The notes below the pieces were generated by a model. That model did no database searches, was not told the DNA's origin, and saw only the letters and a program-made list of their open reading frames with translations. Below are positions 15,653 to 24,004 of a DNA stretch of 64,000 nt, in pieces. Every line of letters starts with the position of its first letter. Within the stretch, counting starts at the first letter, position 1. The translations under genes and the position numbers were made by a program. The stretch is taken from positions 496,001 to 560,000 of the forward strand of contig NZ_FXEG02000005.1 in the NCBI RefSeq assembly GCF_900176255.2. Direction: 5' to 3'. This DNA is from Mycobacterium ahvazicum (GTDB lineage Bacteria; Actinomycetota; Actinomycetes; Mycobacteriales; Mycobacteriaceae).

Positions 15653-16543
15653 ATGAGCACTGCCGCGCCGACTCCGCGACCCCGGCTGGTGATCGTCGAC
15701 GGGGTACCGATGTCGGCGGTGGTTTGCGAAGCCGCTGACCCCAAGGCCGTGATCGTGGCCATCCACGGCGGCGGCACCACCGCGGTCTATTTCGACTGCC
15801 CCGGCCATCCGTCGTATTCGTTCCTACGCACCGGCGCGGCAGCGGGATTCACCGTGGTGGCGCTCGACCGGCCCGGCTACGGCAGTTCGGCGCCCTACCC
15901 CGAGGCGATGGCCGAGGGCGACCAGCGCGTCAACCTGGCATACGGCGCGGTCGAACGCATCATCGGCGAACGACCAAGCGGCGCAGGTCTGTTCGTGATG
16001 GGCCATTCGGGCGGCTGCGAGCTGACGATGCGGATGGCCGCCGACGAACGCGGCGCCGAGCTGCTCGGCATCGAATTGGCCGGCACCGGCCGGCACTATC
16101 ACCCGGCAGCCAAAGAAATACTCAAAACAGCGACCCGCGAACGCCGCCCGCCGGGCATGCGCGACCTGCTGTGGAGCCCGCAGGAGATGTATCCGACCGA
16201 GGTGCTCGGCGGAGCGACGGTATCCCCCTCGGCTCCCTCCTACGAGGACCAGATGGTGTCGGACTGGGCCCGTCAAACCTTCCCAACGCTAGCCCCCGCC
16301 GTGCGGGTGCCGGTGCACTTCAGTATCGCCGAGCACGAAAAGGTATGGCAGACTGACGATTCGGCGGTGCAGGAGATAGTCTCGATGTTCACCGGCGTGC
16401 CGCGTTTCGCTCTGCACCGGCAACCTGACGCCGGGCACAACATCAGCCTCGGCCACTCCGCCCCGGAATACCACGCAAAGGTTCTGGGGTTCGTCGACGA
16501 GTGCTTGGCCGTGCGTCCAACCGACGAAGAGGCCGTCGGATGA
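15653..16543 (+). CDS. Alpha/beta hydrolase
   Basis: 296 residues from ATG 15653, eight bases after the previous stop. Motifs: VIVAIHGGGTT (oxyanion, ~35), VALDRPGYGSSAP (strand 4 turn), GHSGGCE nucleophile elbow (Ser ~120) and PDAGHNISLGH near residue 260 with the catalytic His. Length and order fit ester or thioester hydrolases. It shares a four-base ATGA overlap with the dehydrogenase downstream. Its position after the putative aldolase suggests hydrolysis of a side product or CoA ester; this is inference. Confidence 0.88.
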   Translation: MSTAAPTPRPRLVIVDGVPMSAVVCEAADPKAVIVAIHGGGTTAVYFDCPGHPSYSFLRTGAAAGFTVVALDRPGYGSSAPYPEAMAEGDQRVNLAYGAVERIIGERPSGAGLFVMGHSGGCELTMRMAADERGAELLGIELAGTGRHYHPAAKEILKTATRERRPPGMRDLLWSPQEMYPTEVLGGATVSPSAPSYEDQMVSDWARQTFPTLAPAVRVPVHFSIAEHEKVWQTDDSAVQEIVSMFTGVPRFALHRQPDAGHNISLGHSAPEYHAKVLGFVDECLAVRPTDEEAVG

Positions 16544-17355
16544 GAGTTGGATTCATCGGATTAGGCAGCCAGGGTGGCCCCATGGCCCGGCGGATCGTCG
16601 AGGGCGGATTCGCGACCACGCTGTGGGCGCGCCGGCCCGCATCGGTCGAGCAGTTCGCCGACACCCCGGCGGAAATCGCGTCCTCACCCGCTGAGCTCGC
16701 CGCCGTCAGCGATCTGGTCTGCCTCTGTGTGGTCGGCGAGGCCGACATCGAGGAAATCGCCACCGGCGACCAGGGGCTGCTCGCGGGCCTGCAGCCGGAC
16801 AGTGTGATCGCGGTGCACAGCACCGTGCACCCCAACACCTGCAAATCGCTGGCGAAAAAGGTTGCCAGTAGCGGTGTTTCGGTGCTCGACGCCCCAGTCA
16901 GCGGCGGCGGTCCGGCCGCCGCGCAGGGACGCTTGATGGTGATGGTCGGCGGCGAAACCGGCGTCGTCGAGCGCTGCCGTCCCGTCTTCGAAACCTATGG
17001 CGATCCCGTCGTCCACCTCGGCGAACTGGGCACCGGCCAAACCACCAAGCTGCTCAACAACCTGTTGTTCACCGCGCACCTGGGAACCGCGGCCACCGCC
17101 CTTTCGCTGGCGCAGTCCCTCGGCGTCGCACCGGAGCGGCTCGTCGAAGTCGTCTCACGCGGCAGCGGAAACAGCTTCGCGCTCAATGTCATCGGCGGAA
17201 CAGGTGGCCTGGACCGGCTGGCCGGTGTGGCGGGCACGTTGCTGCAGAAGGACGTGCGGCTGATCGTCGACCTCGCCGAGGCGGCCGCCGCTCGCGGGGG
17301 TGCCGTCCTCGACGCGGCCGACGCCGCGCTGGCAATGATGGGTAATGCCCGATGA
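16540..17355 (+). CDS. NAD(P)-dependent beta-hydroxyacid dehydrogenase-like protein
   Basis: 271 residues. Rossmann motif GFIGLGSQGGPMA at the very start, DAPVSGGGPAAAQG (~110), catalytic Lys in TTKLLNNLLF (~162). The product ends about 30 residues earlier than the member at 6547. Overlaps both neighbours (four bases upstream, eleven downstream), so it is tightly co-expressed with the next gene, which is a paralog. Two adjacent paralogs suggest a heteromer or successive oxidations. Confidence 0.9.
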   Translation: MRVGFIGLGSQGGPMARRIVEGGFATTLWARRPASVEQFADTPAEIASSPAELAAVSDLVCLCVVGEADIEEIATGDQGLLAGLQPDSVIAVHSTVHPNTCKSLAKKVASSGVSVLDAPVSGGGPAAAQGRLMVMVGGETGVVERCRPVFETYGDPVVHLGELGTGQTTKLLNNLLFTAHLGTAATALSLAQSLGVAPERLVEVVSRGSGNSFALNVIGGTGGLDRLAGVAGTLLQKDVRLIVDLAEAAAARGGAVLDAADAALAMMGNAR

Positions 17356-18160
17356 AGGCGCAGTGAAAGTCGGGTTCGTCGGGGCCGGGCGGATGGGCCG
17401 TCCGATGGTGGCGCGCCTCGCCGCGGCCGGCCACAACGTCGCGGTCGTGGTGCGCGACGCGACGGATGACGCCCGGCGTCACGACCTCGAGCAGCTGGGC
17501 GTAGCCGTGGTGAACGCGGCGGCCGACGCCGCCTCGCGGGCCGACGTAGTGGTGCTCTGCGTGTTCACCGACGAGCAGGTGCGACAGGTCTGCCTGGGCG
17601 GCCCACTGCTGTCGGCCATGCCGACGGGTTCGACGCTGGTGGTGCACACCACCACCCGCCCCGAGACGATCGAGGCCATCGCGGCCCAGGCGGGCCATGT
17701 GGACGTCGTCGACGCCGCCGTCAGCGGCGGCCCGCACGATATCGCGGCGGGCACCCTCACGCTGTTCGTCGGCGGTCCGGATGCCACCGTGGCCCGACTG
17801 CAAACGGTATTGGGCTGCTACGGCGACCCGGTACTGCACGTCGGCCCACGCGGCGCCGGTCAGACGGTGAAGCTGGTCAACAATGCACTGTTCGCCGGCC
17901 ACCTCGGGCTGCTTGCCGAGTCAATCCGGCTGGGCGAGCGCCTCGGCGTTGCGGAACCGACCCTGCTGGGCGCGTTGGCGCACGGCAGCGCCACCAGCCG
18001 GGTACTGGACATCGTGGCCGCAACGGGCTCGATCGCGGGGTTCATCGAGGTGGCCGGGGAATTCATCGGAAAAGACGTCGCGGCCGTGCGCGCCATCGCC
18101 GCGGACCTCGGTGCCCTCGACGACGTCATCGAAGTCCTCAATGTCGGCGGAAAGGTTTGA
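17345..18160 (+). CDS. NAD(P)-dependent beta-hydroxyacid dehydrogenase-like protein (second of tandem pair)
   Basis: 271 residues from ATG 17345; GTG 17363 would also be possible. Motifs: GFVGAGRMGRPMV (~residues 9-21), DAAVSGGPHDIAAG (~120), catalytic Lys in TVKLVNNALFAG (~174). Clearly of the same family as the overlapping upstream gene. It closes the operon 13981-18160; a 120-base gap with a palindrome separates it from the P450. Confidence 0.9.
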   Translation: MPDEGAVKVGFVGAGRMGRPMVARLAAAGHNVAVVVRDATDDARRHDLEQLGVAVVNAAADAASRADVVVLCVFTDEQVRQVCLGGPLLSAMPTGSTLVVHTTTRPETIEAIAAQAGHVDVVDAAVSGGPHDIAAGTLTLFVGGPDATVARLQTVLGCYGDPVLHVGPRGAGQTVKLVNNALFAGHLGLLAESIRLGERLGVAEPTLLGALAHGSATSRVLDIVAATGSIAGFIEVAGEFIGKDVAAVRAIAADLGALDDVIEVLNVGGKV

Positions 18161-18214
18161 CATATCGGCACTTCGGTTCTTCCCGGTTCGCGACGAAAGC
18201 GCTACCGTTAGCGT

Positions 18215-18242
18215 TACAGTCAGGCATTCAACCGTAACGGTT
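18215..18242. promoter_or_regulatory. Palindrome and possible -10 before P450
   Basis: AACCGT-A-ACGGTT at 18230-18242 is a perfect 6-1-6 inverted repeat about 39 bases before the P450 start. A related ACCGTTAGCGTTAC stretch lies at 18204-18217, and TACAGT at 18215-18220 could be a -10 hexamer. Together they look like a promoter with an operator that differs from the GAGAAT type seen elsewhere. Confidence 0.5.
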
Positions 18243-18280
18243 CCAGCCCGCCCTAACCCTCGCCGCTGAGGAGCACGTCA

Positions 18281-19486
18281 GTGACAAAGCCGAAAGTTCT
18301 CTTTGATCCGTACTCCGACGACTTTTACAACAATCCGTTCGAGATCTATGCGCGGATGCGTGAAGACGCGCCGTTGTACTACGACGAGAAAGAGGACTTC
18401 TACGCGCTGACCCGCCACGAAGACGTGTCGGCGGCTTTCAAGGACTTCGAGACGTACTCCTCGGCACGCGGGTGCGACCTGGCGATGGTGCGCCGGGGTG
18501 TCTCGCCTGAGCAGCGGTCGATCATCTTCATGGACCCGCCGGACCACCGCCACATGCGCAGCCTGCTCAACAAGGCGTTCACGCCTCGGGCCGTTCAATC
18601 GCAGCGCGAAACGATCATCGAGGTGATCGACAAGTACCTGGACGCCTGCGATCCGGAGAACTTCGACGTGGTGCAGGACTTCTCCGGGCCGTTCCCGGTG
18701 GAGGTCATCACCCGGATGGCCGGTGTGCCAGAGGAATACCGCCAGCAGGTGCGGCACTGGATCGACACCAGCCTGCATCACGAACCCGGACAGATCGAGA
18801 TCAGCGAGGCCGGAATGCAGGCCAACATCGAGACCGCGATGTATTACTACGGTCTGATTCAACAGCGGCGTGCGGACCCGCAGGACGACATGATCAGCAG
18901 GTTGATCGCGGCCGAGATCCCCACCGAAGACGGTCAGCCCCGCAAACTCGACGACATCGAGATCTGCGGTTTCGCAACCCTTCTGGGCGGTGCCGGCGCC
19001 GAGACCGTCACCAAACTGATGGGCAACGCGGCGGTCATCTTCGCCCGGCACCCCGACCAGTGGCAGAAGCTACAGGACGACCGCGAGAAGATCCCGGGGG
19101 CCGTCGAAGAGTTGTTGCGCTACGAGGGGCCGGTGCAGTACAACGTCCGCTACACCCTCAAAGAGGCACACGTCAGCGGCGGCGTAATTCCCCCCTTCAA
19201 GCCGGTATTCCTATGCGGCGCAGCGGCTAACCGCGACAGCGATGCGTTCACCGACGCCGACACGTTCGACATCGAGCGCGACCAGACCGAGGCGCAACAT
19301 CTCGGCCTGGGATACGGCATTCACAGCTGCCTCGGTGCCGCTCTCGCCCGCTTGGAAAGCAGGATCGCACTGGAGCGACTGCTGGACTTCATGCCTCGCT
19401 ACGAGGTGGACTGGTCGAGGTGCAAGCGGGTAACCATGCAAAACGTGGCGGGTTGGAAGAGCGTGCCCGTCAAAGTGCTTCGATGA
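18281..19486 (+). CDS. Cytochrome P450
   Basis: 401 residues from GTG 18281, full length for a bacterial class I P450. Landmarks in order: C-helix FMDPPDHRHMRSLLNKAF (residues ~84-101), I-helix LLGGAGAETVT (~230), ExxR in EELLR (~270), heme loop LGYGIHSCLGAALAR (Cys ~350). The I-helix has AGAET, where the acid-alcohol pair is E-T as in several steroid- and terpenoid-oxidising families. The ferredoxin gene ten bases downstream is its likely redox partner. It provides the intact reference for judging the broken P450 at 20210-21461. Confidence 0.96.
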   Translation: MTKPKVLFDPYSDDFYNNPFEIYARMREDAPLYYDEKEDFYALTRHEDVSAAFKDFETYSSARGCDLAMVRRGVSPEQRSIIFMDPPDHRHMRSLLNKAFTPRAVQSQRETIIEVIDKYLDACDPENFDVVQDFSGPFPVEVITRMAGVPEEYRQQVRHWIDTSLHHEPGQIEISEAGMQANIETAMYYYGLIQQRRADPQDDMISRLIAAEIPTEDGQPRKLDDIEICGFATLLGGAGAETVTKLMGNAAVIFARHPDQWQKLQDDREKIPGAVEELLRYEGPVQYNVRYTLKEAHVSGGVIPPFKPVFLCGAAANRDSDAFTDADTFDIERDQTEAQHLGLGYGIHSCLGAALARLESRIALERLLDFMPRYEVDWSRCKRVTMQNVAGWKSVPVKVLR

Positions 19487-19496
19487 GGGGGCCACG

Positions 19497-19697
19497 ATGA
19501 CGAGGAAGATTGAGGTCGATTGGGGACTCTGCGAGAGCAACGGTGTCTGCATGGGCATCAACCCCGACATCTTCGAGCTCGGTGATGACGACATGCTGAC
19601 CGTTCACACCGAAGAAGTCACCCCGGAGAACGAGGCCGACGTGCGTGAGGCCGTCCGTCAATGCCCTCGGCAGGCAATCGCGATCGTCGGAGAATAG
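19497..19697 (+). CDS. Ferredoxin, [3Fe-4S] type
   Basis: 66 residues. Cluster ligands in CESNGVC (C-x5-C, residues ~12-18) and RQCPRQAI (~56), the usual three-cysteine pattern of P450 partners. Starts ten bases after the P450 stop with a GAGGGGG ribosome site. No reductase gene is adjacent; the NuoF-like protein at 11813 is the only reductase candidate in the window. Confidence 0.95.
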   Translation: MTRKIEVDWGLCESNGVCMGINPDIFELGDDDMLTVHTEEVTPENEADVREAVRQCPRQAIAIVGE

Positions 19698-19700
19698 CGG

Positions 19701-19994
19701 TCAGAATCCGGACAAGATGACCGCGTTGCAGTCGGCGGCCGCCTGGCGCAGTTTGGCCGCCTTCTGGTAGCCCTCGGATTCGTACCAGGCGCGGGCGGCA
19801 TCGACGGATTCGAACTCCAGCAAGACAGTCTGATCGCCGTGCCAGTTGCCCTCAATGACTTCCGGCGCGGTATCCACCGCGAGAATGGTGGCCCCGCTCA
19901 TCGCCGAGCCGGCAGCCTTGCCGTAAGCCTTCATGCCCTCTGGGTCCCTGATGGCCTCGGTGAGGATGACGTAGCCTTTTGGCCCGTTAGGCAC
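19701..19994 (-). CDS. DUF1330 family protein
   Basis: 97 residues from ATG 19994, the length of a single DUF1330 ferredoxin-like domain. Family pattern: GYVILTEAIRDPEGMKAYGKAA, then VIEGNWHGDQTVLLEFESVDAARAWYESEGYQ and a C-terminal DCNAVILSGF. Function of the family is unknown; members are often near catabolic genes and resemble small dimeric oxygenase-fold proteins. Converges on the ferredoxin at 19497 (three-base gap) and follows the ferredoxin at 20025 by 30 bases, probably as the last gene of that operon. Confidence 0.88.
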   Translation of the reverse strand: MPNGPKGYVILTEAIRDPEGMKAYGKAAGSAMSGATILAVDTAPEVIEGNWHGDQTVLLEFESVDAARAWYESEGYQKAAKLRQAAADCNAVILSGF

Positions 19995-20024
19995 TGTGGT
20001 CTCCTTATCCGCCGGTCTATTTCG

Positions 20025-20213
20025 TTACTTCTCGCTGATCGCCTGTTCTGGACAGCACTCGATGGCTTCCTGGGTGGCGGCTTCCAATTCCGTTGGGACA
20101 TCGGAATCTATCGCCTCTGCGTAACCGTCGTCGGTCAGGCTGAACACATCCGGACAGAGCGTGAGACACATACCGTGGCCGCGACAGCGTTGGTCGTCTA
20201 CCCAGACTTTCAT
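20025..20213 (-). CDS. Ferredoxin, [3Fe-4S] type
   Basis: 62 residues. Ligands in CRGHGMC (residues ~10-16) and ECCPEQAI (~54), with an additional Cys in LTLCPDVF. The start overlaps the stop of the adjacent P450 gene by four bases (ATGA), the standard layout for a dedicated redox partner. Because that P450 carries a disabling deletion, this ferredoxin is effectively orphaned unless it serves another P450. Confidence 0.94.
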   Translation of the reverse strand: MKVWVDDQRCRGHGMCLTLCPDVFSLTDDGYAEAIDSDVPTELEAATQEAIECCPEQAISEK

Positions 20214-21461
20214 GCCAGCGTGAACTCCAAATGCAATTCGGTCAGGCCACGCAGAATGTACGTCGGAACATATTGGTAGCGGCGGTCATTCGCCAGCCCG
20301 TGCATCTGCTCGTTGATCCTGATGTCGGTCGTGCGATCCAGCAGCCGCTCGATCGCGACACGGGTTTCGGCTCGCGCCAACGGCGCACCCGGGCAGCTGT
20401 GGATGCCGCGCCCGAACGAGATGTGCTGGCGGGCGTTCTTGCGGGCGGGATCGAACGTGGTGGGGTCTTCGAACCGGCGCGGGTCGCGGTTGGCCGCCGC
20501 CTGCACGATCATCACGGTGGTGCCGGTCGGCAGGTCGACGCCGCCGACATTGACGGGCCGCCGGTTCATCCGGAAATCGCCCTTGACCGGGCTCTCGTGG
20601 CGAAGCGACTCCTCGATGAAGTTGGGCAGCAGGCTGCGGTCCTTGCGCAACTGCGCCTGGATGTCGGGGCGCTCGCCCAGCGTCTGCAACGCCGCGCCCA
20701 GCAGCCGAACCGTGGTCTCCTGGCCTGCGGAGAAGACGTTGGCCGCAACGCGCGCGACGTCTTCGACCTCCGGTGTCGAACCGTCGGGGAAGGTTGCCGT
20801 CGCCAGGCCGGTCAGCACGTCGTCGCGGGGGTTCTGCCGTCGGTCGCGGACATAGTCGGAGAACAGGCCGTACAGGAATTCCAGCGGGCTGTGTGACAGC
20901 GATTCCTTGCCGGTGCCGCCGATCCCGCCGCCCGCGTGTTCGGCGATGCCCTTGACGAACTTGTCGCGATCTTCCATCGGCACGCCCAGCAAGTCGGCGA
21001 TTACCAGCAGGGTGAACGGGCCGGCGAAGCCCTTGATCCATTCGCCGTACCCGGGTGCCAGGAAGTCGTCGAGGGCCTGGTCGGCGAGCGCCCACATCGC
21101 GTCCTCGTTCTCCTTGAGGCGCTTGGGGGTGATCAGCCGCATCGTCGAGGGTGGGCAGCTGGTCGCTGAACGGCAGCTCGTCGCGATGCTGTTCGATCAG
21201 GTCGGTGATGTCACTGTCTTCCAAACCCGCGAGGCTCACCGGGAAGCCGGGAAACGGCCCGGTCACCGAAATGCACGAGGACCAGGTGTCCGCGTCGTTC
21301 AGCACGGCGCAGGCCTCGTCCCAGCCGGTCACCATCGTGACCCCGTGGTGCTCTTCGCGGGCCACCGGGCACTGCTCACGCAGCGACTCGTAGTAGGGGT
21401 ATGGGTCCGCGATGAGCTCTTTGCCTCGGAAGAAGTCCATCTTGGAGAAGTCGTTCGTCAT
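20210..21461 (-). pseudogene. Cytochrome P450 disrupted by a ~32-nt deletion
   Basis: From ATG 21461 (preceded by GGAGCAAG) the frame encodes a normal P450 N-terminus for 106 codons, ending in DQLPTLD at 21144. The rest of the protein continues in another frame from MRLITPKRL (21142) to the stop at 20210. Aligned with the P450 at 18281 (MDPPDHRHMRSLLNKAF), the block PPxHxxHRxLL is missing: 11 codons less one base. This is the C-helix, whose His and Arg bind the heme propionates. Everything else is intact: AGQETT in the I-helix, EESLR, and the heme loop FGRGIHSCPGAPLAR. A single recent deletion is the simplest reading. Confidence 0.85.
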
Positions 21462-21486
21462 CTTGCTCCGTTCGAATCTCAGCAAT

Positions 21487-21501
21487 GAGAATGAGCCTCT
21501 C
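21487..21501. promoter_or_regulatory. Weak operator-like repeat GAGAAT-GAG-CCTCTC
   Basis: Located 26 bases upstream of the broken P450 start; the left half matches the recurrent GAGAAT half-site, the right half deviates at two positions. A short CCGCT-A-AGCGG palindrome lies farther upstream at 21553-21563. Neither is strong alone. Confidence 0.3.
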
Positions 21502-21596
21502 AGAGATGAGTATTAGATTTCCACACGGCGTGATCGTCGTCAACGACGGGTGCCGCTAAGCGGTAATGACGCTCCGAATCAGCGCTGGGTCGGGAC

Positions 21597-22112
21597 CTAG
21601 CCGGCCGGGACCAGATCGGCGGCTACCGACGGACAGGCCAGCAGCCCGCTGCGGAATTTCTCGGTGTGACCGATCGAGTATTCGGGCATCGCCGCGGCGG
21701 CCAGCGCCTTGGCCTTGAACTTCTGGGCGGCCACGCTCAGCCGGTGTTGCACCAGGCCGACGCTGCCATCGAGCTCCGCGGGCCAGGTGTCACCCCACAA
21801 CGTGACCTCGGTGACGCCGTGATCGAGGGCCCGCAAAACGCCCTGGCGCACCCGCGAGTCGCAACCCACCAGATCGGCCGCGGCCGCCAGCGCCTGCGGA
21901 CGGGGACGGTCGTCGACCGACTCCAGCGCGCGGTCGAGGTCGAGGGGGCGGGCCCCGATGATCTGCAGCGGCCGAAGATCGGAGTGGTCGGCCAGGTCGG
22001 TGAGCAGGACGGTGACGTCCCATCCGGCCATCGACCGGTCGAACAGCCACCCCCCGGCGAACCGCACCACGTCGAGGACGCTGGAGGCGACGACGTCGAG
22101 TCGGTACCGCAT
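21597..22112 (-). CDS. Conserved hypothetical protein
   Basis: 171 residues from ATG 22112; the open frame extends into the TetR gene but has no better start after the TetR stop. The sequence starts MRYRLDVVASSVLDVVRFAGG, and continues with segments reminiscent of a nucleotide- or sugar-binding alpha/beta protein (GWDVTVLLTDLADHSDLRPLQIIGA). No catalytic motif, signal or membrane segment is evident. It follows the TetR by 32 bases on the same strand, so probably shares its transcript. I do not recognise the family. Confidence 0.65.
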   Translation of the reverse strand: MRYRLDVVASSVLDVVRFAGGWLFDRSMAGWDVTVLLTDLADHSDLRPLQIIGARPLDLDRALESVDDRPRPQALAAAADLVGCDSRVRQGVLRALDHGVTEVTLWGDTWPAELDGSVGLVQHRLSVAAQKFKAKALAAAAMPEYSIGHTEKFRSGLLACPSVAADLVPAG

Positions 22113-22144
22113 GTCGTGCTCAGTGGCCTTGTCGGTGGCTTTTC

Positions 22145-22738
22145 CTAAGGCGCGAAGTCCCGCGCGAGCGTCTCGGCGTACTGCTTGAACACCTCGGTCA
22201 GCGGTATCGAAGGATCGAGCAACCATGTGGTTTCCATTCCGTGGACGAAGGCGAGTATCTCCACTGCCTTGATGGTGGGGTCGATGTCGGCGCGGTACCG
22301 GCCGTCGGCCTGACCGGTGCGGATGAGATCGGCGACGATGTCGACGGCTTGCCGGTGCCGGTCGAGCATCCGGTCGTGTAACGGGGCGTCGGGTTGGATG
22401 TTCTCGACCAACAGCACCGTGAACGTGCCGACCAATTCGGGCGCGCGGTGGAATCGATCGGCGACGGCGGAGATCTGGGCCATCAGGTCGCCGGCGCGGT
22501 CGGCGTGCGAATCGTCGTCCTGATCGCGGGCGTCCAGGACCGCGTGCAGCAGCTGTTCCTTGGACTCGAAGTGATGCAGCAGCCCCGCGGGGGTGACGCC
22601 GGCCTCGCCGGCGATCTGGGCCAGCGTGGTGTTTCGCCAGCCGTTGCGAATCAGCAGGCTCTGGGCGACCGCGAGGATCCGCTGCTTACGGTCCTCGCCT
22701 TTGGCGAGAAGCGTGTCGTAACGCCGTGCGTCTGGCAC
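22145..22738 (-). CDS. TetR-family transcriptional regulator
   Basis: 197 residues from GTG 22738, chosen for the AAAGGAGCCC ribosome site; the upstream extension is not protein-like. The N-terminal HTH reads DRKQRILAVAQSLLIRNGW, then NTTLAQIAGEAGVTPAGLLHHFESKEQLL (residues ~15-60), a textbook TetR domain; the rest is an all-helical ligand domain with MLDRHRQAVDIVADLIRTG. It sits at the promoter-distal side of the thiolase operon, 113 bases upstream of its own start. An inverted repeat at 22766-22797 is a candidate site for it. Ligand probably a CoA ester or the substrate, by analogy only. Confidence 0.9.
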   Translation of the reverse strand: MPDARRYDTLLAKGEDRKQRILAVAQSLLIRNGWRNTTLAQIAGEAGVTPAGLLHHFESKEQLLHAVLDARDQDDDSHADRAGDLMAQISAVADRFHRAPELVGTFTVLLVENIQPDAPLHDRMLDRHRQAVDIVADLIRTGQADGRYRADIDPTIKAVEILAFVHGMETTWLLDPSIPLTEVFKQYAETLARDFAP

Positions 22739-22765
22739 CGGGCTCCTTTGACCGATCGGCGGCTC

Positions 22766-22797
22766 AACCAACCTTCTGAACACACAGTAGGTAGGTT
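22766..22797. promoter_or_regulatory. Inverted repeat upstream of TetR gene
   Basis: AACCAACCT (22766-22774) and AGGTAGGTT (22789-22797) pair at eight of nine positions across a 14-base spacer, just upstream of GTG 22738. The position fits an autoregulatory operator of the TetR. Confidence 0.4.
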
Positions 22798-22851
22798 TGC
22801 CGCCTGTGACAACCGTCTCAGGCGGACTCATAGAAAAACCGCTGGTCGGTG

Positions 22852-24000
22852 TCAGGCGACCAATTCGACCAGGGTGGCATTGGCCGTGCCGCCGCCCTCG
22901 CACATGGTCTGCAGCCCGTAGCGAATGCCGTTGTCGCGCATATGGTGCGCCAACCGGGTCATCAGCACCGCCCCCGACGCGCCCAGCGGGTGGCCCAGTG
23001 CGATCGCGCCGCCCAGCGGATTGACCAGGCCGGGCTGGGCGCCGGTCTCGGCGATCCAGGCCAGCGGGACCGGCGCGAAGGCCTCGTTGACCTCGAATGC
23101 ACCGACCTCTGCCAGCGGAACACCCGCCTTCTTCAGCACCTTTTCGGTGGCCGGAATGGGACCGGTGAGCATCAGCACCGGGTCCGCCCCGGTGACGGCT
23201 CCGGCACGGTACCGCACGATCGGTGTCAGCCCCAGCTCGACCGCCATTTCCGATGTCGTCACCAGCAGCGCGGCGGCACCATCGGAGATCTGGGAGGAAT
23301 TGCCGGCGTGAATAACGCCGTCGTCGGCAAAGGCGGGCTTGAGCGCGCCCAGCTTCTCCACCGTGCTCCCCCGCCGCACACCCTCGTCAGCGGTGACGAC
23401 GGCCTCGTCGTCGGTGATGACCGGGATCATCTGATTGGTGAAGGCGCCGCTGTCCTGCGCGGCCGCGGCCCGTTCATGGGATTGGACGGAGAATTCGTCG
23501 AGTTGGGTGCGCGAGAAGCCCCACTTCTTGGCGATCATCTCCGCGGACAGACCCTGGTTGAAGGAGAAGTCGTCATAGCGGGCGAGGACTCTCGGGCCGT
23601 AGGGCATGCCGGTCGCCCGCGCCGAACCCAGCGGTACGCGGCTCATGACCTCGACCCCGCCTGCCACGACGACGTCTTGCTGGCCCGACATCACCGCCTG
23701 CACCGCGAAGTCCAGGGCCTGCTGACTGGAACCGCAGGCCCGGTTGACGGTCGTCCCGGGGATGCTCTCGGGCCAGCCGGCGGCCAGTACCGCGTAGCGC
23801 CCGATGTTGCTGGACTGGTCGCCGACCTGAGACACGCACCCCCAGATCACGTCGTCGACGATCTCTGGCCCCACTCCGGCGCGTTCCAGCACCTCGTTGA
23901 GGACGATGGCGGACAGGTCCGCGGCGTGCATGCCCGACAGCCCGCCATTGCGTTTCCCGACCGGCGTGCGCACCGCCTCGACGATGACCGTCTCCCGCAT
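22852..24000 (-). CDS. Thiolase (acetyl-CoA acyltransferase, FadA-like)
   Basis: 382 residues from ATG 24000. Catalytic residues are all visible: nucleophile Cys in NRACGSSQQALDFA (~residue 90), GHPLGASGA with the His (~340), and the C-terminal CEGGGTANATLVELV (Cys ~370). The start MRETVIVEAVRTPVGKRNGG is standard for degradative thiolases. Expected reaction: CoA-dependent cleavage of a 3-ketoacyl-CoA, the last step of a beta-oxidation cycle. Separated by four bases from the enoyl-CoA hydratase upstream, forming part of an operon with the acyl-CoA dehydrogenase and amidohydrolase. Confidence 0.95.
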   Translation of the reverse strand: MRETVIVEAVRTPVGKRNGGLSGMHAADLSAIVLNEVLERAGVGPEIVDDVIWGCVSQVGDQSSNIGRYAVLAAGWPESIPGTTVNRACGSSQQALDFAVQAVMSGQQDVVVAGGVEVMSRVPLGSARATGMPYGPRVLARYDDFSFNQGLSAEMIAKKWGFSRTQLDEFSVQSHERAAAAQDSGAFTNQMIPVITDDEAVVTADEGVRRGSTVEKLGALKPAFADDGVIHAGNSSQISDGAAALLVTTSEMAVELGLTPIVRYRAGAVTGADPVLMLTGPIPATEKVLKKAGVPLAEVGAFEVNEAFAPVPLAWIAETGAQPGLVNPLGGAIALGHPLGASGAVLMTRLAHHMRDNGIRYGLQTMCEGGGTANATLVELVA

Positions 24001-24004
24001 GTCT

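Noticed and set aside
20210..21142. Treating the downstream part of the broken P450 as an independent short P450 starting at MRLITPKRL
   Set aside because: It lacks the N-terminal third including the B-C region; the missing N-terminus is immediately upstream in another frame, so one disrupted gene is the better reading.
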